From the NCBI RefSeq assembly GCF_900094595.1, contig NZ_FMAD01000004.1, forward strand, positions 1 to 64,000: a stretch of DNA of 64,000 nucleotides, given 5' to 3'. This DNA is from Cupriavidus alkaliphilus (GTDB lineage Bacteria; Pseudomonadota; Gammaproteobacteria; Burkholderiales; Burkholderiaceae). Position numbers and translations under genes: made by a program. Shown here piece after piece: positions 26,213 through 35,249 of this stretch (positions are counted from its first letter, which is position 1; each line of letters begins with the position of its first letter). The notes beneath the pieces were generated by a model. That model was given only the letters and a program-made list of their open reading frames with translations, was not told the origin of the DNA and made no database searches.

Positions 26213-27475
26213 TTAACGCGCCGGCAGGATCTTGCCCGACACCGTACCGAAGCCGACGCGGTAGCCGTCGCCCTGGCAGTAGCCGGTCATGATCACGTCG
26301 TCGCCGTCCTGCAGGAAGCTGCGCTGGCTGCCATCGGCCAGGGTCAGCGGCTCGGCGCCGTTGCGGGTCAGCTCGAGCAGGCTGCCGTAAGAGTCCGGCG
26401 TAGTGCCGCTGATCGTGCCCGAGCCCATCAGATCGCCCACGCGCACGTTGCAGCCCGACACGGTGTGGTGCGCCAGCTGCTGCGCCATGGTCCAGTACAT
26501 CGCCTTGAAGTTGGTGCGGCAGATGGTGCTGGGGGCCGTTGCGCCGGCGGGCTGCAGTGCGACTTCGAGTGCGATGTCGTAGGCGTTCTTGCCCTGCTGC
26601 TGCAGGTACGACAGCGGCTCGGGCGATTGCGCGGGATTGTCGCGGCGGAACGGCTCGAGCGCTTCCATGGTGACCACCCACGGCGAGATCGAGGTCCCGA
26701 AGCCCTTGCTGTTGAACGGCCCCAGCGGCACGTATTCCCATTGCTGGATATCGCGCGCGCTCCAGTCGTTGAGCAGCACCATGCCGAACATATGCGCCGG
26801 CGCGTCGGCGGTGCTGACGGGCTCGCCCAGGGCCGAGGGCTTGCCGACGATAAAGCCCATCTCCAGCTCGAAATCCAGCTTGCGGCAGGCGCTGAAAACC
26901 GGGCGCGCCTCGTTCGGCAGCTTGATCTGGCCGTTGGGGCGATGCAGCGGCGTGCCGCTCACCACCACCGAGCTGGCGCGGCCGTTGTAGCCGATCGGGA
27001 TTTCCAGCCAGTTCGGCAGCAGCGCGTTGTCCGGATCGCGGAACATGCGGCCGACATTGGTAGCGTGCTCCTTCGACGAATAGAAGTCCGTGTAGCCCGG
27101 GATCTCGACCGGCAGGTGCAGGGTCGCGGCCGACATCGGCACCAGCGCCTGGTCGCGCAAGGCGGCGTTGTCGCGCAACGCGGCGTCCGCACCGGACAGC
27201 AGTGCCGTCAGGCGCCGGCGCGTTTCGCTCCATACCGGCTGGCCCAGCGCGATGAAGCGGTTCAGGCTGGCCGCGGCAAAAGTGCCCCGGGCCGCTTCAG
27301 GCAGCAGGCCCGCCTGGTCCAGTGCGGCGAGGTCCAGGACCTGGTCGCCGATGGCGACGCCGACACGGGGCGCCTGGCCTTTGGTGGAAAACACGCCGTA
27401 GGGCAGGTTCTGCAGCGGAAAATGGGTGTTGCCGTCGTTGGCGCTGGCGATCCAGCTGGTTTGGGGGGCGGTCAT
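26213..27475 (-). CDS. fahA: Fumarylacetoacetase
   Basis: The 420-residue enzyme hydrolyses fumarylacetoacetate to fumarate and acetoacetate, the last step of tyrosine and phenylalanine breakdown through homogentisate. It shows the family N-terminal domain (LPYGVFSTKGQAPRVGVAIGD) and the metal-binding catalytic core (DFYSSKEHATNVGRMFRDP, ELEMGFIVGKPSALGEPV, VLLNDWSARDIQQWEYVPLG). It lies 132 bases downstream of hmgA on the same strand. The maleylacetoacetate isomerase gene is not in between. Confidence 0.95.
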   Translation of the reverse strand: MTAPQTSWIASANDGNTHFPLQNLPYGVFSTKGQAPRVGVAIGDQVLDLAALDQAGLLPEAARGTFAAASLNRFIALGQPVWSETRRRLTALLSGADAALRDNAALRDQALVPMSAATLHLPVEIPGYTDFYSSKEHATNVGRMFRDPDNALLPNWLEIPIGYNGRASSVVVSGTPLHRPNGQIKLPNEARPVFSACRKLDFELEMGFIVGKPSALGEPVSTADAPAHMFGMVLLNDWSARDIQQWEYVPLGPFNSKGFGTSISPWVVTMEALEPFRRDNPAQSPEPLSYLQQQGKNAYDIALEVALQPAGATAPSTICRTNFKAMYWTMAQQLAHHTVSGCNVRVGDLMGSGTISGTTPDSYGSLLELTRNGAEPLTLADGSQRSFLQDGDDVIMTGYCQGDGYRVGFGTVSGKILPAR

Positions 27476-27559
27476 CGGGTACTCCGGAAAGTTTGGCGGG
27501 CACGCTTGGCGTGCCGGCAGTTGTCTTGCCTTATGGCAGCCTGGCCTCTCGCCGGCCCG

Positions 27560-27575
27560 CTCCCGCGAGCGGGAG
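27560..27575. repeat. Short palindromic repeat between hmgA and fahA
   Basis: CTCCCGC and GCGGGAG flank GA, a perfect seven-base stem. It has the same core as the longer element at 1254-1284. It may weaken read-through from hmgA into fahA or stabilise the 3' end of the hmgA message. Confidence 0.55.
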
Positions 27576-27607
27576 AAAAGACCGGCGGGATGGCAGGCAC
27601 CAGCGCG

Positions 27608-28927
27608 TTAGCGGACGTTCGGGTTGAAATGCTTCTTCAGGCCTTGCCAGCAGGTGTAGTACTCCTGCTGCAGCGACGCCGACTGCGCGGCATACGGCGT
27701 CGGGCGGATCACGCCCGGCGTTTCGAACATGAACGCCATGGTGTTTTCGATGTGGTGCGGCGTCGAGGTGTCGGCCACGCTGGCCTTCTCGAACGTCTCG
27801 GCATCCGGGCCGTGGCCGCTCATGCAGTTGTGCAGGCTGGCACCGCCGGGCGCGAAGCCTTCGGCCTTGGCGTCATAGACGCCCGCGATCAGGCCCATGA
27901 ATTCGCTGGCGATATTGCGGTGGAACCAGGGCGGGCGGAACGAGTCCTGCATGGCCAGCCAGCGCGGCCCGAAGATGACGAAGTCAATGGTGTCGACGCC
28001 CGGCGTATCCGACGGCGACTGCAGCACCAGGAAGATCGACGGATCCGGATGGTCGTAACTGATCGAGCCGATGGTGTTGAAGCGGCGCAGGTCATACTTG
28101 TACGGCGCGTAGTTGCCGTGCCAGGCCACCACGTCGAGCGGCGAGTGGCCAATGTCGGCGCGCCACAGATTGCCCTGGAACTTGGCCACCAGCTCGAAGC
28201 TGCCCTCGCGGTCTTCATAGCCGGCCACCGGCGAGAGGAAGTCGCGCGGGTTGGCCAGGCCGTTCGAGCCGATCACGCCCAAGTCAGGCAGGCGAAACAG
28301 CGCGCCGTAGTTCTCGCAGATATAGCCGCGCGCCTCGCCGTCAGGCAGCTCCACGCGGAAGCGCACCCCGCGCGGGATCACCACGATTTCGTGCGGCTCG
28401 ACTTCCAGGCGGCCGAGTTCGGTCACCATCAGCAGCCGGCCCTGCTGCGGCACGATCAGCATCTCGCCGTCGGCGTTATAGAAAAAGCGGTCCTGCATCG
28501 AGCGGTTGGCCAGGTACAGGTGGATGCCGCAGCCGGTCATCGCTTCCGGGCCGCCATTGCCGGCCATGGTGACGATGCCATCGACAAAATCGGTCGGCAC
28601 CGACGGCATTGCCGGCGGGCTCCAGCGCATCTGGTTCGGCGACGGCGGCACCTGGTCGAAGCGGCTCAGGAAACGCGACTGTTCGATCAGCGTGAACGGC
28701 TTGTGCATCGCCGCCGGGCGGATGCGGTACAGCCATGAACGGCGGTTGTGCGCGCGCGGCGCCGTGAACGCCGTGCCCGACAACTGCTCGGCATACAGGC
28801 CATAGGGCGCGCGTTGGGGCGAGTTCTGGCCCACCGGTAGCGCGCCTGGCAGTGCCTCGGTGGCGAATTCGTTGGCGAAGCCGGACATATAGCCGTGCTC
28901 GGCAAGCTGGGTATGCGTGAGGTCCAT
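27608..28927 (-). CDS. hmgA: Homogentisate 1,2-dioxygenase
   Basis: The start is taken as ATG 28927 ([21 protein letters not shown]). The 439-residue enzyme opens the homogentisate ring with Fe(II) and O2 to give maleylacetoacetate. Conserved stretches include [12 protein letters not shown], the iron-ligand region [16 protein letters not shown] and the later [14 protein letters not shown]. It is the first gene of the hmgA-fahA pair, and an inverted repeat in the AT-rich region upstream may be its operator. Confidence 0.95.
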   Translation of the reverse strand: MDLTHTQLAEHGYMSGFANEFATEALPGALPVGQNSPQRAPYGLYAEQLSGTAFTAPRAHNRRSWLYRIRPAAMHKPFTLIEQSRFLSRFDQVPPSPNQMRWSPPAMPSVPTDFVDGIVTMAGNGGPEAMTGCGIHLYLANRSMQDRFFYNADGEMLIVPQQGRLLMVTELGRLEVEPHEIVVIPRGVRFRVELPDGEARGYICENYGALFRLPDLGVIGSNGLANPRDFLSPVAGYEDREGSFELVAKFQGNLWRADIGHSPLDVVAWHGNYAPYKYDLRRFNTIGSISYDHPDPSIFLVLQSPSDTPGVDTIDFVIFGPRWLAMQDSFRPPWFHRNIASEFMGLIAGVYDAKAEGFAPGGASLHNCMSGHGPDAETFEKASVADTSTPHHIENTMAFMFETPGVIRPTPYAAQSASLQQEYYTCWQGLKKHFNPNVR

Positions 28928-29334
28928 GGTGTTGTTTGCGTCTCCGGGAGGGTCCATCAGCGCAGCGCTGGCCGCACGGCGCTTGAATTACGTATTGTTC
29001 AATGAATTTACCATATCGTAATCATCGGAACCGGGCGTGTCAAACCGCGGATGCGCACGGGCAGCACACGGCGCACTTGCAGTTGTAGGCGGCGAAGCGG
29101 GAAATTGGGAAGGTGCCGCTGGCGGGCGCCAGAGCGGCAGGAAGAAAAGGCTTGAAAGCGCCGGCTCAGGCAGTCAGGCCTGCGGCGTCATGGCTGTCCG
29201 GTGCCAGAAACGGCTCTCGGGACAAAAGCGGCTCGGCGCGCGCCAGAGGGCACGCGCCGCTTGCGGAGGGTGGCCTGGAGGCCTGCTGCCGGACCGGCCC
29301 GCACAAGCATGCGCGCGGCCAGGCAGAAGGCGGA
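28928..29334. promoter_or_regulatory. hmgA upstream region with candidate operator
   Basis: The part next to hmgA (28985-29023) is AT-rich and holds GAATTACGTAT and ATATCGTAATC as an imperfect inverted repeat 17 bases apart, a plausible regulator site for hmgA. The remaining bases up to 29334 contain only short open frames without ribosome sites; I see no gene there. Confidence 0.4.
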
Positions 29335-29718
29335 TCAGACCGGTTTGTGGCCCTCGCCGGTACCCGGGCCGAAACCGCCGCCGGAGGCCGGTGTCGCGGC
29401 CGGTGCCGGCGCGCTGCCAGCGGGCTGGCCGGCTATCGAGGCAGCGGTCACGCCGCCGTTGCGGCTGGCAATGAAAGCGTTGACGTCGGCGGCAAGGTGC
29501 TGCGGCGCCAGCACCACTTCCAGGCCCAGGGCCTCGCAGGCCGCCAGGAAGGTCGACATGCGGGGGTCGGCCTGGCCTGATTCTGCCCGGAGGTAGGCCT
29601 CCCGGGAAATGCCCGCCTTGCGGGCGACGTCCTCCTGCTTGAGCTTGCGCGCGCGGCGCAGCGCCCGCAGTTGCCGGAACGGTTCGCTAGCGCCTCTCGG
29701 CACGGCTGTACTGTTCAT
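29335..29718 (-). CDS. XRE-family helix-turn-helix transcriptional regulator
   Basis: The 127-residue protein has a Cro/C1-type helix-turn-helix at about residues 14-70 (LRRARKLKQEDVARKAGISR, EAYLRAESGQADPRMSTFLA) and a Gly/Pro/Ala-rich, probably disordered tail. No toxin gene is next to it, so it is not an evident antitoxin. Target unknown; the hmgA promoter region downstream and its own promoter are candidates. Confidence 0.8.
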   Translation of the reverse strand: MNSTAVPRGASEPFRQLRALRRARKLKQEDVARKAGISREAYLRAESGQADPRMSTFLAACEALGLEVVLAPQHLAADVNAFIASRNGGVTAASIAGQPAGSAPAPAATPASGGGFGPGTGEGHKPV

Positions 29719-30021
29719 GTCGGTCTCCAGTCACCAGTGAAAAAAAGTGCGCGGACGTGCATTCGAGTATAGAGCACGCAAAGCGTTCCGTATGTAACCG
29801 CCGAAACACTTTGTGCAGATTTCTTGCTGGCCCGTCATCTTGCGCCGGCATCTACCCGAAGGCGCCCATCCAAGCGTCGGACAGAGCACAACGCCTTCGC
29901 GCCGCCTTGACAGTAACGGGCCCTCGGAATTTGCGTTGACGTCACATGCATAGCTGTATGACGTTATGGCCTCCCGGACACAACAACGCAAGTCGGGGCA
30001 ACTACCATGCATCCGGTTTCG

Positions 30022-30049
30022 TTGACAAACCGACCGGTCGTGCTATTCT
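30022..30049 (+). promoter_or_regulatory. tetR promoter with embedded palindromic operator
   Basis: TTGACA (30022-30027) and TATTCT (30044-30049) are 16 bases apart. The spacer holds ACCGACCGGTCGTGC (30029-30043) with the perfect palindrome CGACCGGTCG. A repressor bound there would block RNA polymerase, as expected for TetR autoregulation. The same element with one change recurs at 30742-30756. Confidence 0.8.
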
Positions 30050-30056
30050 TCGCTGC

Positions 30057-30671
30057 ATGCAGAAAGGACACCTCACCCGCAAAGCCATCATCGAGCAGGC
30101 GCTGGACGCCGCCGCCAAGGTCGGCTTCGAGCAGTTGTCGCTGGCCACCCTGGCGGCCGACACCAATATGTCCAAGAGCGGCCTGTATGCGCACTTCAAG
30201 TCCAAGGAGATGCTGCAACAGGCGGTGCTGGACTTGGCAGTGGAGCGTTTCGGCGACATCGTGATCCGGCCGGCGATGCGCCAGCCACGCGGCATGCCGC
30301 GCTTGCAGGCGCTGTTCGAAGGCTACCTGGAATGGCTGGGCGGCACGGTGACGCAGGGGCGGTGCCTGTTTACCGCGCTGGGGCAGGAGTATCGCGACCG
30401 CCCCGGCTCGATCCGCGACCTGGTGGTGCAGTCGTTGAAGGACTGGCACAGCACCATCGCGCGGGTGGTGGGGGACGCCATCGAAGAGGGCCAGTTCGGG
30501 CCGAAAGTCGACCCGCGCCAGTTCGCCTTCGAGTTGTCCGGCATCGGCATGGCCTTCCAGCAATCGTTCAAGCTGCTGGGGCGCCAGGATGCGGAAGCGA
30601 TGGCGCGGAACGCCTTTGCGGCCCTGGTTGCGCGCGCGGCGGCAGACGCGCCCCATCCCGCGGGGACCTGA
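30057..30671 (+). CDS. TetR-family transcriptional repressor
   Basis: Start at 30057 (MQKGHLTRKAIIEQALD), eight bases after the -10. The 204-residue protein has a TetR DNA-binding domain (KVGFEQLSLATLAADTNMSKSG, LYAHFKSKEMLQQAVLD) and a C-terminal ligand domain of the TetR_C type with a conserved Cys in QGRCLFTALGQEY. It is followed by a terminator and then the alpha/beta hydrolase gene, which carries a matching operator, so the hydrolase is its probable target. Confidence 0.88.
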   Translation: MQKGHLTRKAIIEQALDAAAKVGFEQLSLATLAADTNMSKSGLYAHFKSKEMLQQAVLDLAVERFGDIVIRPAMRQPRGMPRLQALFEGYLEWLGGTVTQGRCLFTALGQEYRDRPGSIRDLVVQSLKDWHSTIARVVGDAIEEGQFGPKVDPRQFAFELSGIGMAFQQSFKLLGRQDAEAMARNAFAALVARAAADAPHPAGT

Positions 30672-30689
30672 CATCGGCGCCGGCGCTAT

Positions 30690-30729
30690 CCCGCCGGCGG
30701 GCAGCAAACCGCTCCGGCGGGCTTTTTTT
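30690..30729 (+). terminator. Intrinsic terminator of the tetR gene
   Basis: CCCGCCGG (30690-30697) pairs with CCGGCGGG (30714-30721), followed by CTTTTTTTG. It separates tetR from the hydrolase gene, so the latter needs its own promoter. Confidence 0.82.
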
Positions 30730-30741
30730 GTACCGAAAAAA

Positions 30742-30756
30742 GCACGACTGGTCGGT
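30742..30756 (+). promoter_or_regulatory. Second TetR operator, upstream of the alpha/beta hydrolase gene
   Basis: GCACGACTGGTCGGT differs at one of 15 bases from the reverse complement of the operator in the tetR promoter (GCACGACCGGTCGGT). It lies about 80 bases before the hydrolase start, after the tetR terminator. Confidence 0.75.
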
Positions 30757-30837
30757 CTTTTAAGAAGCGCGAGACGCCTCCGGCCAGCCCGGTTCCGATG
30801 ACGCCGCGCAATCCAGAACCCATTGGAGGTGCAGGTC

Positions 30838-31854
30838 GTGACGCAAGCAGTCTCTTCTCCTTCCCCGGTTTCCCCTTCTCCCGCCGCGGCGGCGACGGCC
30901 TTGCGCAACCCCGATGCGTCGGCGCCCGCCAGCCGCGACGGCACCGTGCAGCGTGCCCTGATGGGGTTGCAGCGCTTGCGCTGGCAAGCGGGCAGCGTGC
31001 TGATGCCCGCGGCGACGGCGCGCCGGCTCGAGCGCATCTGGTTCAGCCCGCCGCGGGGCGCCGCCACCTCCGCCGCCCTGCACGCGCTGGACGGTGCGCG
31101 CGCCGACTGGGCCCTCGTGACCGGCCATGGACCTAGCCGGCGGGTGCGGGTCTACCGCTGGGGCAGCGCCGGGCCGGTGGTGCTGCTCGCCCATGGGTGG
31201 GGCGGCCATGCGGGCCAGTGGCATGCGGTGATCGACGGCTTGTTGGCGGCGGGCATGCGGGTCGTGGCATTCGATGCGCTGTCGCACGGCGCCTCCGATG
31301 CCGGCGCGCGCGGCGCCGCGCAGACTTCGGTGCTGGAGATGTCGCGCTCGCTGCTGGCGGCAGCATGGCATGCCGGCCCCGTCCACGCCGTGGTGGCACA
31401 TTCGCTGGGCGGCGCGGCGACGGCGCTGGCGCTGCGCGAAGGCCTGCCGGCGAGCGCCGCGGTGCTGCTGGGCGCGCCCGCCGACATGCGCGCGGCATGC
31501 GCCGCGCTGGCGTGGCAACTGGGCGTGGCGCCGGCGGTGCTGGGCCGCATGCAGCGTCACAGCGAACGCTGGCTGGGCATGCCATGGTCGGCCTTCAACG
31601 TGCCGGACCTGGGCCGCGCCCGCGCGGTGCCGCCGACCCTGGTGATCCATGACCGCGACGACAAGGAGGTGCGCTGGGAAGACGGCGCGGCCATCGCCGG
31701 CGCCTGGCCTGGCGCGCGGCTGGAAACCACCACCGGCCTCGGGCACCGCCGCATCCTGCGCGATCCCGCCGTGATCCAGCGCATCGCCGAATTCATCCGG
31801 CCGCCATCCGCGCCACGCGAGAAGCCGGTACCCGCCGGCCTGGCCGTGACCTGA
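30838..31854 (+). CDS. Alpha/beta hydrolase under probable TetR control
   Basis: I chose GTG 30838 because GGAGG lies eight bases before it. The 338-residue protein has the alpha/beta-hydrolase oxyanion region LLAHGWGGHAGQWH, the nucleophile elbow VVAHSLGGAATALAL with catalytic Ser, an Asp in DRDDKEVRW and His in GLGHRRIL. The first 90 residues are a family-specific extension without a clear signal peptide. It probably hydrolyses an ester or thioester; the substrate is unknown. The DUF2917 gene follows by 14 bases. Confidence 0.85.
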   Translation: MTQAVSSPSPVSPSPAAAATALRNPDASAPASRDGTVQRALMGLQRLRWQAGSVLMPAATARRLERIWFSPPRGAATSAALHALDGARADWALVTGHGPSRRVRVYRWGSAGPVVLLAHGWGGHAGQWHAVIDGLLAAGMRVVAFDALSHGASDAGARGAAQTSVLEMSRSLLAAAWHAGPVHAVVAHSLGGAATALALREGLPASAAVLLGAPADMRAACAALAWQLGVAPAVLGRMQRHSERWLGMPWSAFNVPDLGRARAVPPTLVIHDRDDKEVRWEDGAAIAGAWPGARLETTTGLGHRRILRDPAVIQRIAEFIRPPSAPREKPVPAGLAVT

Positions 31855-31868
31855 ACCAGGAGACCATC

Positions 31869-32201
31869 ATGTACCTGGTAAGCAACGATATGACCGCCAC
31901 CCTGCCCGCCCGCAGCTCGCTGCGGCTGGTCGCCGGGCCCGGCGAACGGGTGGCGGTGCGCTGCACCGCGGGCGAGCTGTGGCTGATCCGCGATGGCGAT
32001 CCGAAGGACACGGCGTTGACGGCAAGCGAGTGCTTTACCTTGTCCGATGCCGGCCATGTCGAGCTGTATGCGATCACCGCCGCCTCCTTGCACGTCACCC
32101 GCTGCAAGACAGCGCCCGATCCCGTTCCCGACGCATGGCGACAGCGGCTATGGCGCTGGCTGGGCCCGCGCAGCCAGGGCTATACCGGCGCCGGCCGCTG
32201 A
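31869..32201 (+). CDS. DUF2917 domain protein
   Basis: The 110-residue protein matches the DUF2917 pattern (LRLVAGPGERVAVRCTAGEL, WLIRDGDPKDTALTASECF), a small beta-rich fold likely related to cupins. Its function is not known. CAGGAGACC gives a good ribosome site, and the 14-base gap suggests co-transcription with the hydrolase. It is convergent with aliA. Confidence 0.75.
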   Translation: MYLVSNDMTATLPARSSLRLVAGPGERVAVRCTAGELWLIRDGDPKDTALTASECFTLSDAGHVELYAITAASLHVTRCKTAPDPVPDAWRQRLWRWLGPRSQGYTGAGR

Positions 32202-32378
32202 CCCGAGTCACCTGGCTCTGGCCGTTACCCCGTCGGCCATCCGCCGACAGGCCTTGCTCGCTTGTCGCGCCGGCGCGTTGGCGGACGGGTGTGGGTCATG
32301 GCGGTTAATTGCGCAATTGCAATTGAACAAAAAGTCGCTGGCCTTGCGCCCGCGCGCGGGATATCGGCCGGCGCAGCG

Positions 32379-34022
32379 TCAGCCAGCCTCGCCAAGCAGC
32401 ATCTCGCGCAGCCGGAACTTCTGGATCTTGCCGGCAGGCGTTGCCGGTAGTGCGTCCCGCACCACCAGTTTCTCCGGAATGTATTGCAGCGCCATCTTCT
32501 GCTGCTTGAGCCAGTCGACCATGGCCGCCAGGTCGATGGACTGCCCCGCCCGGGGCACGACGAAGGCGCATGCACGCTCGCCGAGGCGCGCATCGGGATA
32601 GGCCACGATCGCCACCTGCGCCACCGCGGGATGCCGGTACAGCAGGGTCTCGACTTCCAGCACGGGGATGTTCTCGCCGCCGCGGATGATCACGTCCTTG
32701 CTGCGGCCGGCGATGCGCAGGTAACCGTCCGCGTTCAGCCGGGCCAGGTCGCCGGTGTCGAACCAGCCGTCGGCATCGGTGCCGTTCAGTTGCGGGCGCT
32801 TCAGGTAGCCGCCGAAGTTGGAACAGGCGCGCACCAGCAGCCGGCCGGTCGCGCCCACCGGCACCTCCGCACCGGTACCGTCGACCACGCGGATCGCCAC
32901 GCCGGGCAACGGGCGGCCGTCGGTGGTCGACGCGCGCTCGTCGCTGTCCTCGGGCAGCGTCGTGGTGACCGCGCCGTTCTCGGTCATGCCCCATGCCGAC
33001 ACGATCTTCGCACCCAGCGCCTGCCGTGCCTGCTCGACCAGCGCGCCCGGAATCGGCGCGCCCGCGCACAGGAAGATCCGCAGGCTCGGCACTGGCACGC
33101 CGGACTCGGCCACCACGCGCGCCAGGTCGGTCAGGAATGGCGTGGAACCCATGGTAAAGGTCACGCCCTCGTCGCGGATCAGCGCGGCGGCGCGCGCGGG
33201 GTCCCAGATGTCCTGCAGCACCGCATGCGCACCCAGCATCACCGGCATCATCAGGCCGTACATGAAGCCGGTCTGGTGCGCCATCGGCGAGGCCATCAGC
33301 ACCACGTCGTCGCAGGTGAGTCGCAGCCGGCCTGCATAGGCGACGATGTTGGAGAACAGCGTGTTGGCGCTATGCATCACGCCCTTGGGTTCGCCGGTGG
33401 TGCCGGAGGTGTAGATCAGCTGCGTGACGTCATCCGGACCGGGGCAGCTGCGCAGCAGGATGGCGGCGGCATCGGCGTGGTCTTCCCAGGCCGGGCCGCT
33501 CAGCAGCGCCTCGAAGCTGTCGTCGCCATCGCCATCCATCACGACGACATGACGCAGCGCGGGCAGCGCATCGCGCAAACCCCGCAGCATCTGCGCATGA
33601 TCGAAGCCGCGGAACGCGTTCGGCACGACCACCACCTTGCTTTGCGCGTGCGCCAGCATGAACGATAGCTCGCGCTCGCGGAAGATCGGCATGACCGGGT
33701 TGAGCACCGCGCCCAGCCGCGCGCAGGCCAGGTACAGCACGCTCAGGTGCCAGCCGTTGGGCAACTGGCATGAGACCACGTCGCCGGCAACGATGCTTAG
33801 GCGCGAAAGGCCTACCGCCACACGATCGGCCATGCGGGCCAGCTCCCGCCAGGTGAAGCGCGTCACGTCTTCACGCTCGATGCTGAGCGCCGTCAACGCG
33901 GTTGCGTCGGGCCGGTCCCGCACGCATGCGGCAAGATAGTCGTTGATGGTACGGTCCTGCCAGTGCCCGGCGGCAACACTGGCGGCACGGCGCGGCGCGA
34001 TCAATACGGCGTCGAAATCCAA
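32379..34022 (-). CDS. aliA: Cyclohexanecarboxylate-CoA ligase (AliA-like AMP-forming acyl-CoA synthetase)
   Basis: The 547-residue ANL enzyme has the phosphate loop LIYTSGTTGEPKGVMHS, the A5 motif SAWGMTENGAV, the hinge DTGDLARLNADGYLRIAGRSKD and the C-terminal catalytic Lys in TPAGKIQKFRLRE. Length and neighbours (acyl-CoA dehydrogenase, BadI, BadH) match AliA, which activates cyclohexanecarboxylate with ATP and CoA. It is the last gene of a four-gene minus-strand operon. Confidence 0.85.
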   Translation of the reverse strand: MDFDAVLIAPRRAASVAAGHWQDRTINDYLAACVRDRPDATALTALSIEREDVTRFTWRELARMADRVAVGLSRLSIVAGDVVSCQLPNGWHLSVLYLACARLGAVLNPVMPIFRERELSFMLAHAQSKVVVVPNAFRGFDHAQMLRGLRDALPALRHVVVMDGDGDDSFEALLSGPAWEDHADAAAILLRSCPGPDDVTQLIYTSGTTGEPKGVMHSANTLFSNIVAYAGRLRLTCDDVVLMASPMAHQTGFMYGLMMPVMLGAHAVLQDIWDPARAAALIRDEGVTFTMGSTPFLTDLARVVAESGVPVPSLRIFLCAGAPIPGALVEQARQALGAKIVSAWGMTENGAVTTTLPEDSDERASTTDGRPLPGVAIRVVDGTGAEVPVGATGRLLVRACSNFGGYLKRPQLNGTDADGWFDTGDLARLNADGYLRIAGRSKDVIIRGGENIPVLEVETLLYRHPAVAQVAIVAYPDARLGERACAFVVPRAGQSIDLAAMVDWLKQQKMALQYIPEKLVVRDALPATPAGKIQKFRLREMLLGEAG

Positions 34023-34071
34023 GGCGGTCTCCTCGTTGTTGTGTGCTGCCAGTCGTGGCGCGGACGGCGGG

Positions 34072-35223
34072 TCAGGCCGGTACCGCCTCGCGCCCCGCGC
34101 GGGTGCGCGCGATGATGGTCTTCATGATCTGCGCGGTGCCGTCGCCGATCTGGAAGCCGAGCACGTCGCGCAGGCGCTGCTCCATCACGCCGCGGTCGTA
34201 GCCGCCATGGCCGAAGCACAGCAGGCACTGGTGCACCGCGTCGTAAGCCAGCTTGGGCGCCCACCACTTGCACATCGCGGCCTCCGCGGTATGCGGCAAG
34301 CCATGGTCCTTCAGCCACAGCGTCTGCAGGCACAGCAGGCGCGCCGCGGTCACCTGGGTCTGGAAATCGGCAAGCGGGTGCGACACGCCCTGGAACGCCG
34401 ACAGCGGCTTGCCGAAGGCCTGGCGTTGCGCCACATAGGCCCAGGTTTCGTCCAGCGCGGCCTGGGCCACCGCCAGCACCTGCAGCCCGATCAGCGCGCG
34501 CGAGAAATCGAAGCCCTGCATCACCTGCACGAAGCCCTCGCCATCCCGGCCCAGCAGGTGGCTGGCCGGCACGCGCACGTTCTCGAAAAAGACCGAGCCG
34601 CGCCCGATGGCGCGCTGGCCATGGCAGTCGAAGCGGTTGCGGGTGATGCCCGGCAGGTCCATCGGCACCAGCAGCGCCGACACGCCGCGCGCCCCCGACT
34701 CCACCGAACCGCTGCGCGCGAATACCACCGCGGCGTCGGCCTGGTCGGCGGCGGAGATCGAAGTCTTCTCGCCGTTGAGCACGTAGGCGTCGCCGTCGCG
34801 TTCCATGCGCAGGCGCAGGTTGGCGGCGTCGGAGCCGCCGCGCGGCTCGGTCAGCGCGATCGCCAGCAGTGCTTCGCCGCGCGTCAGGCGCTGCAGCCAC
34901 GGGCCGGCGATTTGCGGCCGCGCGTGGTGCGCGAGGATCTGCCCGTTCAGCGAAGCCAGCAGGTTGATATACGACAGGCTCAGGTCGGCGCGCGCCACCG
35001 CTTCGTGGATCACGCCCGCCGCGAGCGAGCCCATGGCCTGCCCGCCATACTGCTCCGGCAACTCGGGCGCGATAAAGCCCATCTCGCCCATCTCGCGCAT
35101 CAGCGCGCGGTCCAGCACGCGGGTCCGGTCGCGCTCCAGGCAGCCGGGCGCGACGCGCGCATCGGCAAAGCGGCGCGCGTGTTCCGCCAGCGCCATCAGG
35201 TCTTCGTCTAGGTAGGGAGTCAT
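34072..35223 (-). CDS. aliB: Cyclohexanecarboxyl-CoA dehydrogenase (AliB-like acyl-CoA dehydrogenase)
   Basis: Start at 35223, where GGAG precedes ATG; an upstream open frame is antisense-like. The 383-residue flavoprotein has the acyl-CoA dehydrogenase signatures LLAIALTEPRGGSDAANLR and the FAD-binding QRQAFGKPLSAFQGVSHPLADFQ. A conserved Asp replaces the usual catalytic Glu in some AliB enzymes; which residue acts here I did not resolve. It introduces the ring double bond to give cyclohex-1-ene-carboxyl-CoA. Confidence 0.85.
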   Translation of the reverse strand: MTPYLDEDLMALAEHARRFADARVAPGCLERDRTRVLDRALMREMGEMGFIAPELPEQYGGQAMGSLAAGVIHEAVARADLSLSYINLLASLNGQILAHHARPQIAGPWLQRLTRGEALLAIALTEPRGGSDAANLRLRMERDGDAYVLNGEKTSISAADQADAAVVFARSGSVESGARGVSALLVPMDLPGITRNRFDCHGQRAIGRGSVFFENVRVPASHLLGRDGEGFVQVMQGFDFSRALIGLQVLAVAQAALDETWAYVAQRQAFGKPLSAFQGVSHPLADFQTQVTAARLLCLQTLWLKDHGLPHTAEAAMCKWWAPKLAYDAVHQCLLCFGHGGYDRGVMEQRLRDVLGFQIGDGTAQIMKTIIARTRAGREAVPA

Positions 35224-35249
35224 GGTCGTCTCCGCGCGGTCCGGTCGGC

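Noticed and set aside
26465..28738. A 757-codon plus-strand frame opposite fahA and hmgA
   Set aside because: Crosses two clear genes and their intergenic repeat; composition is not protein-like.
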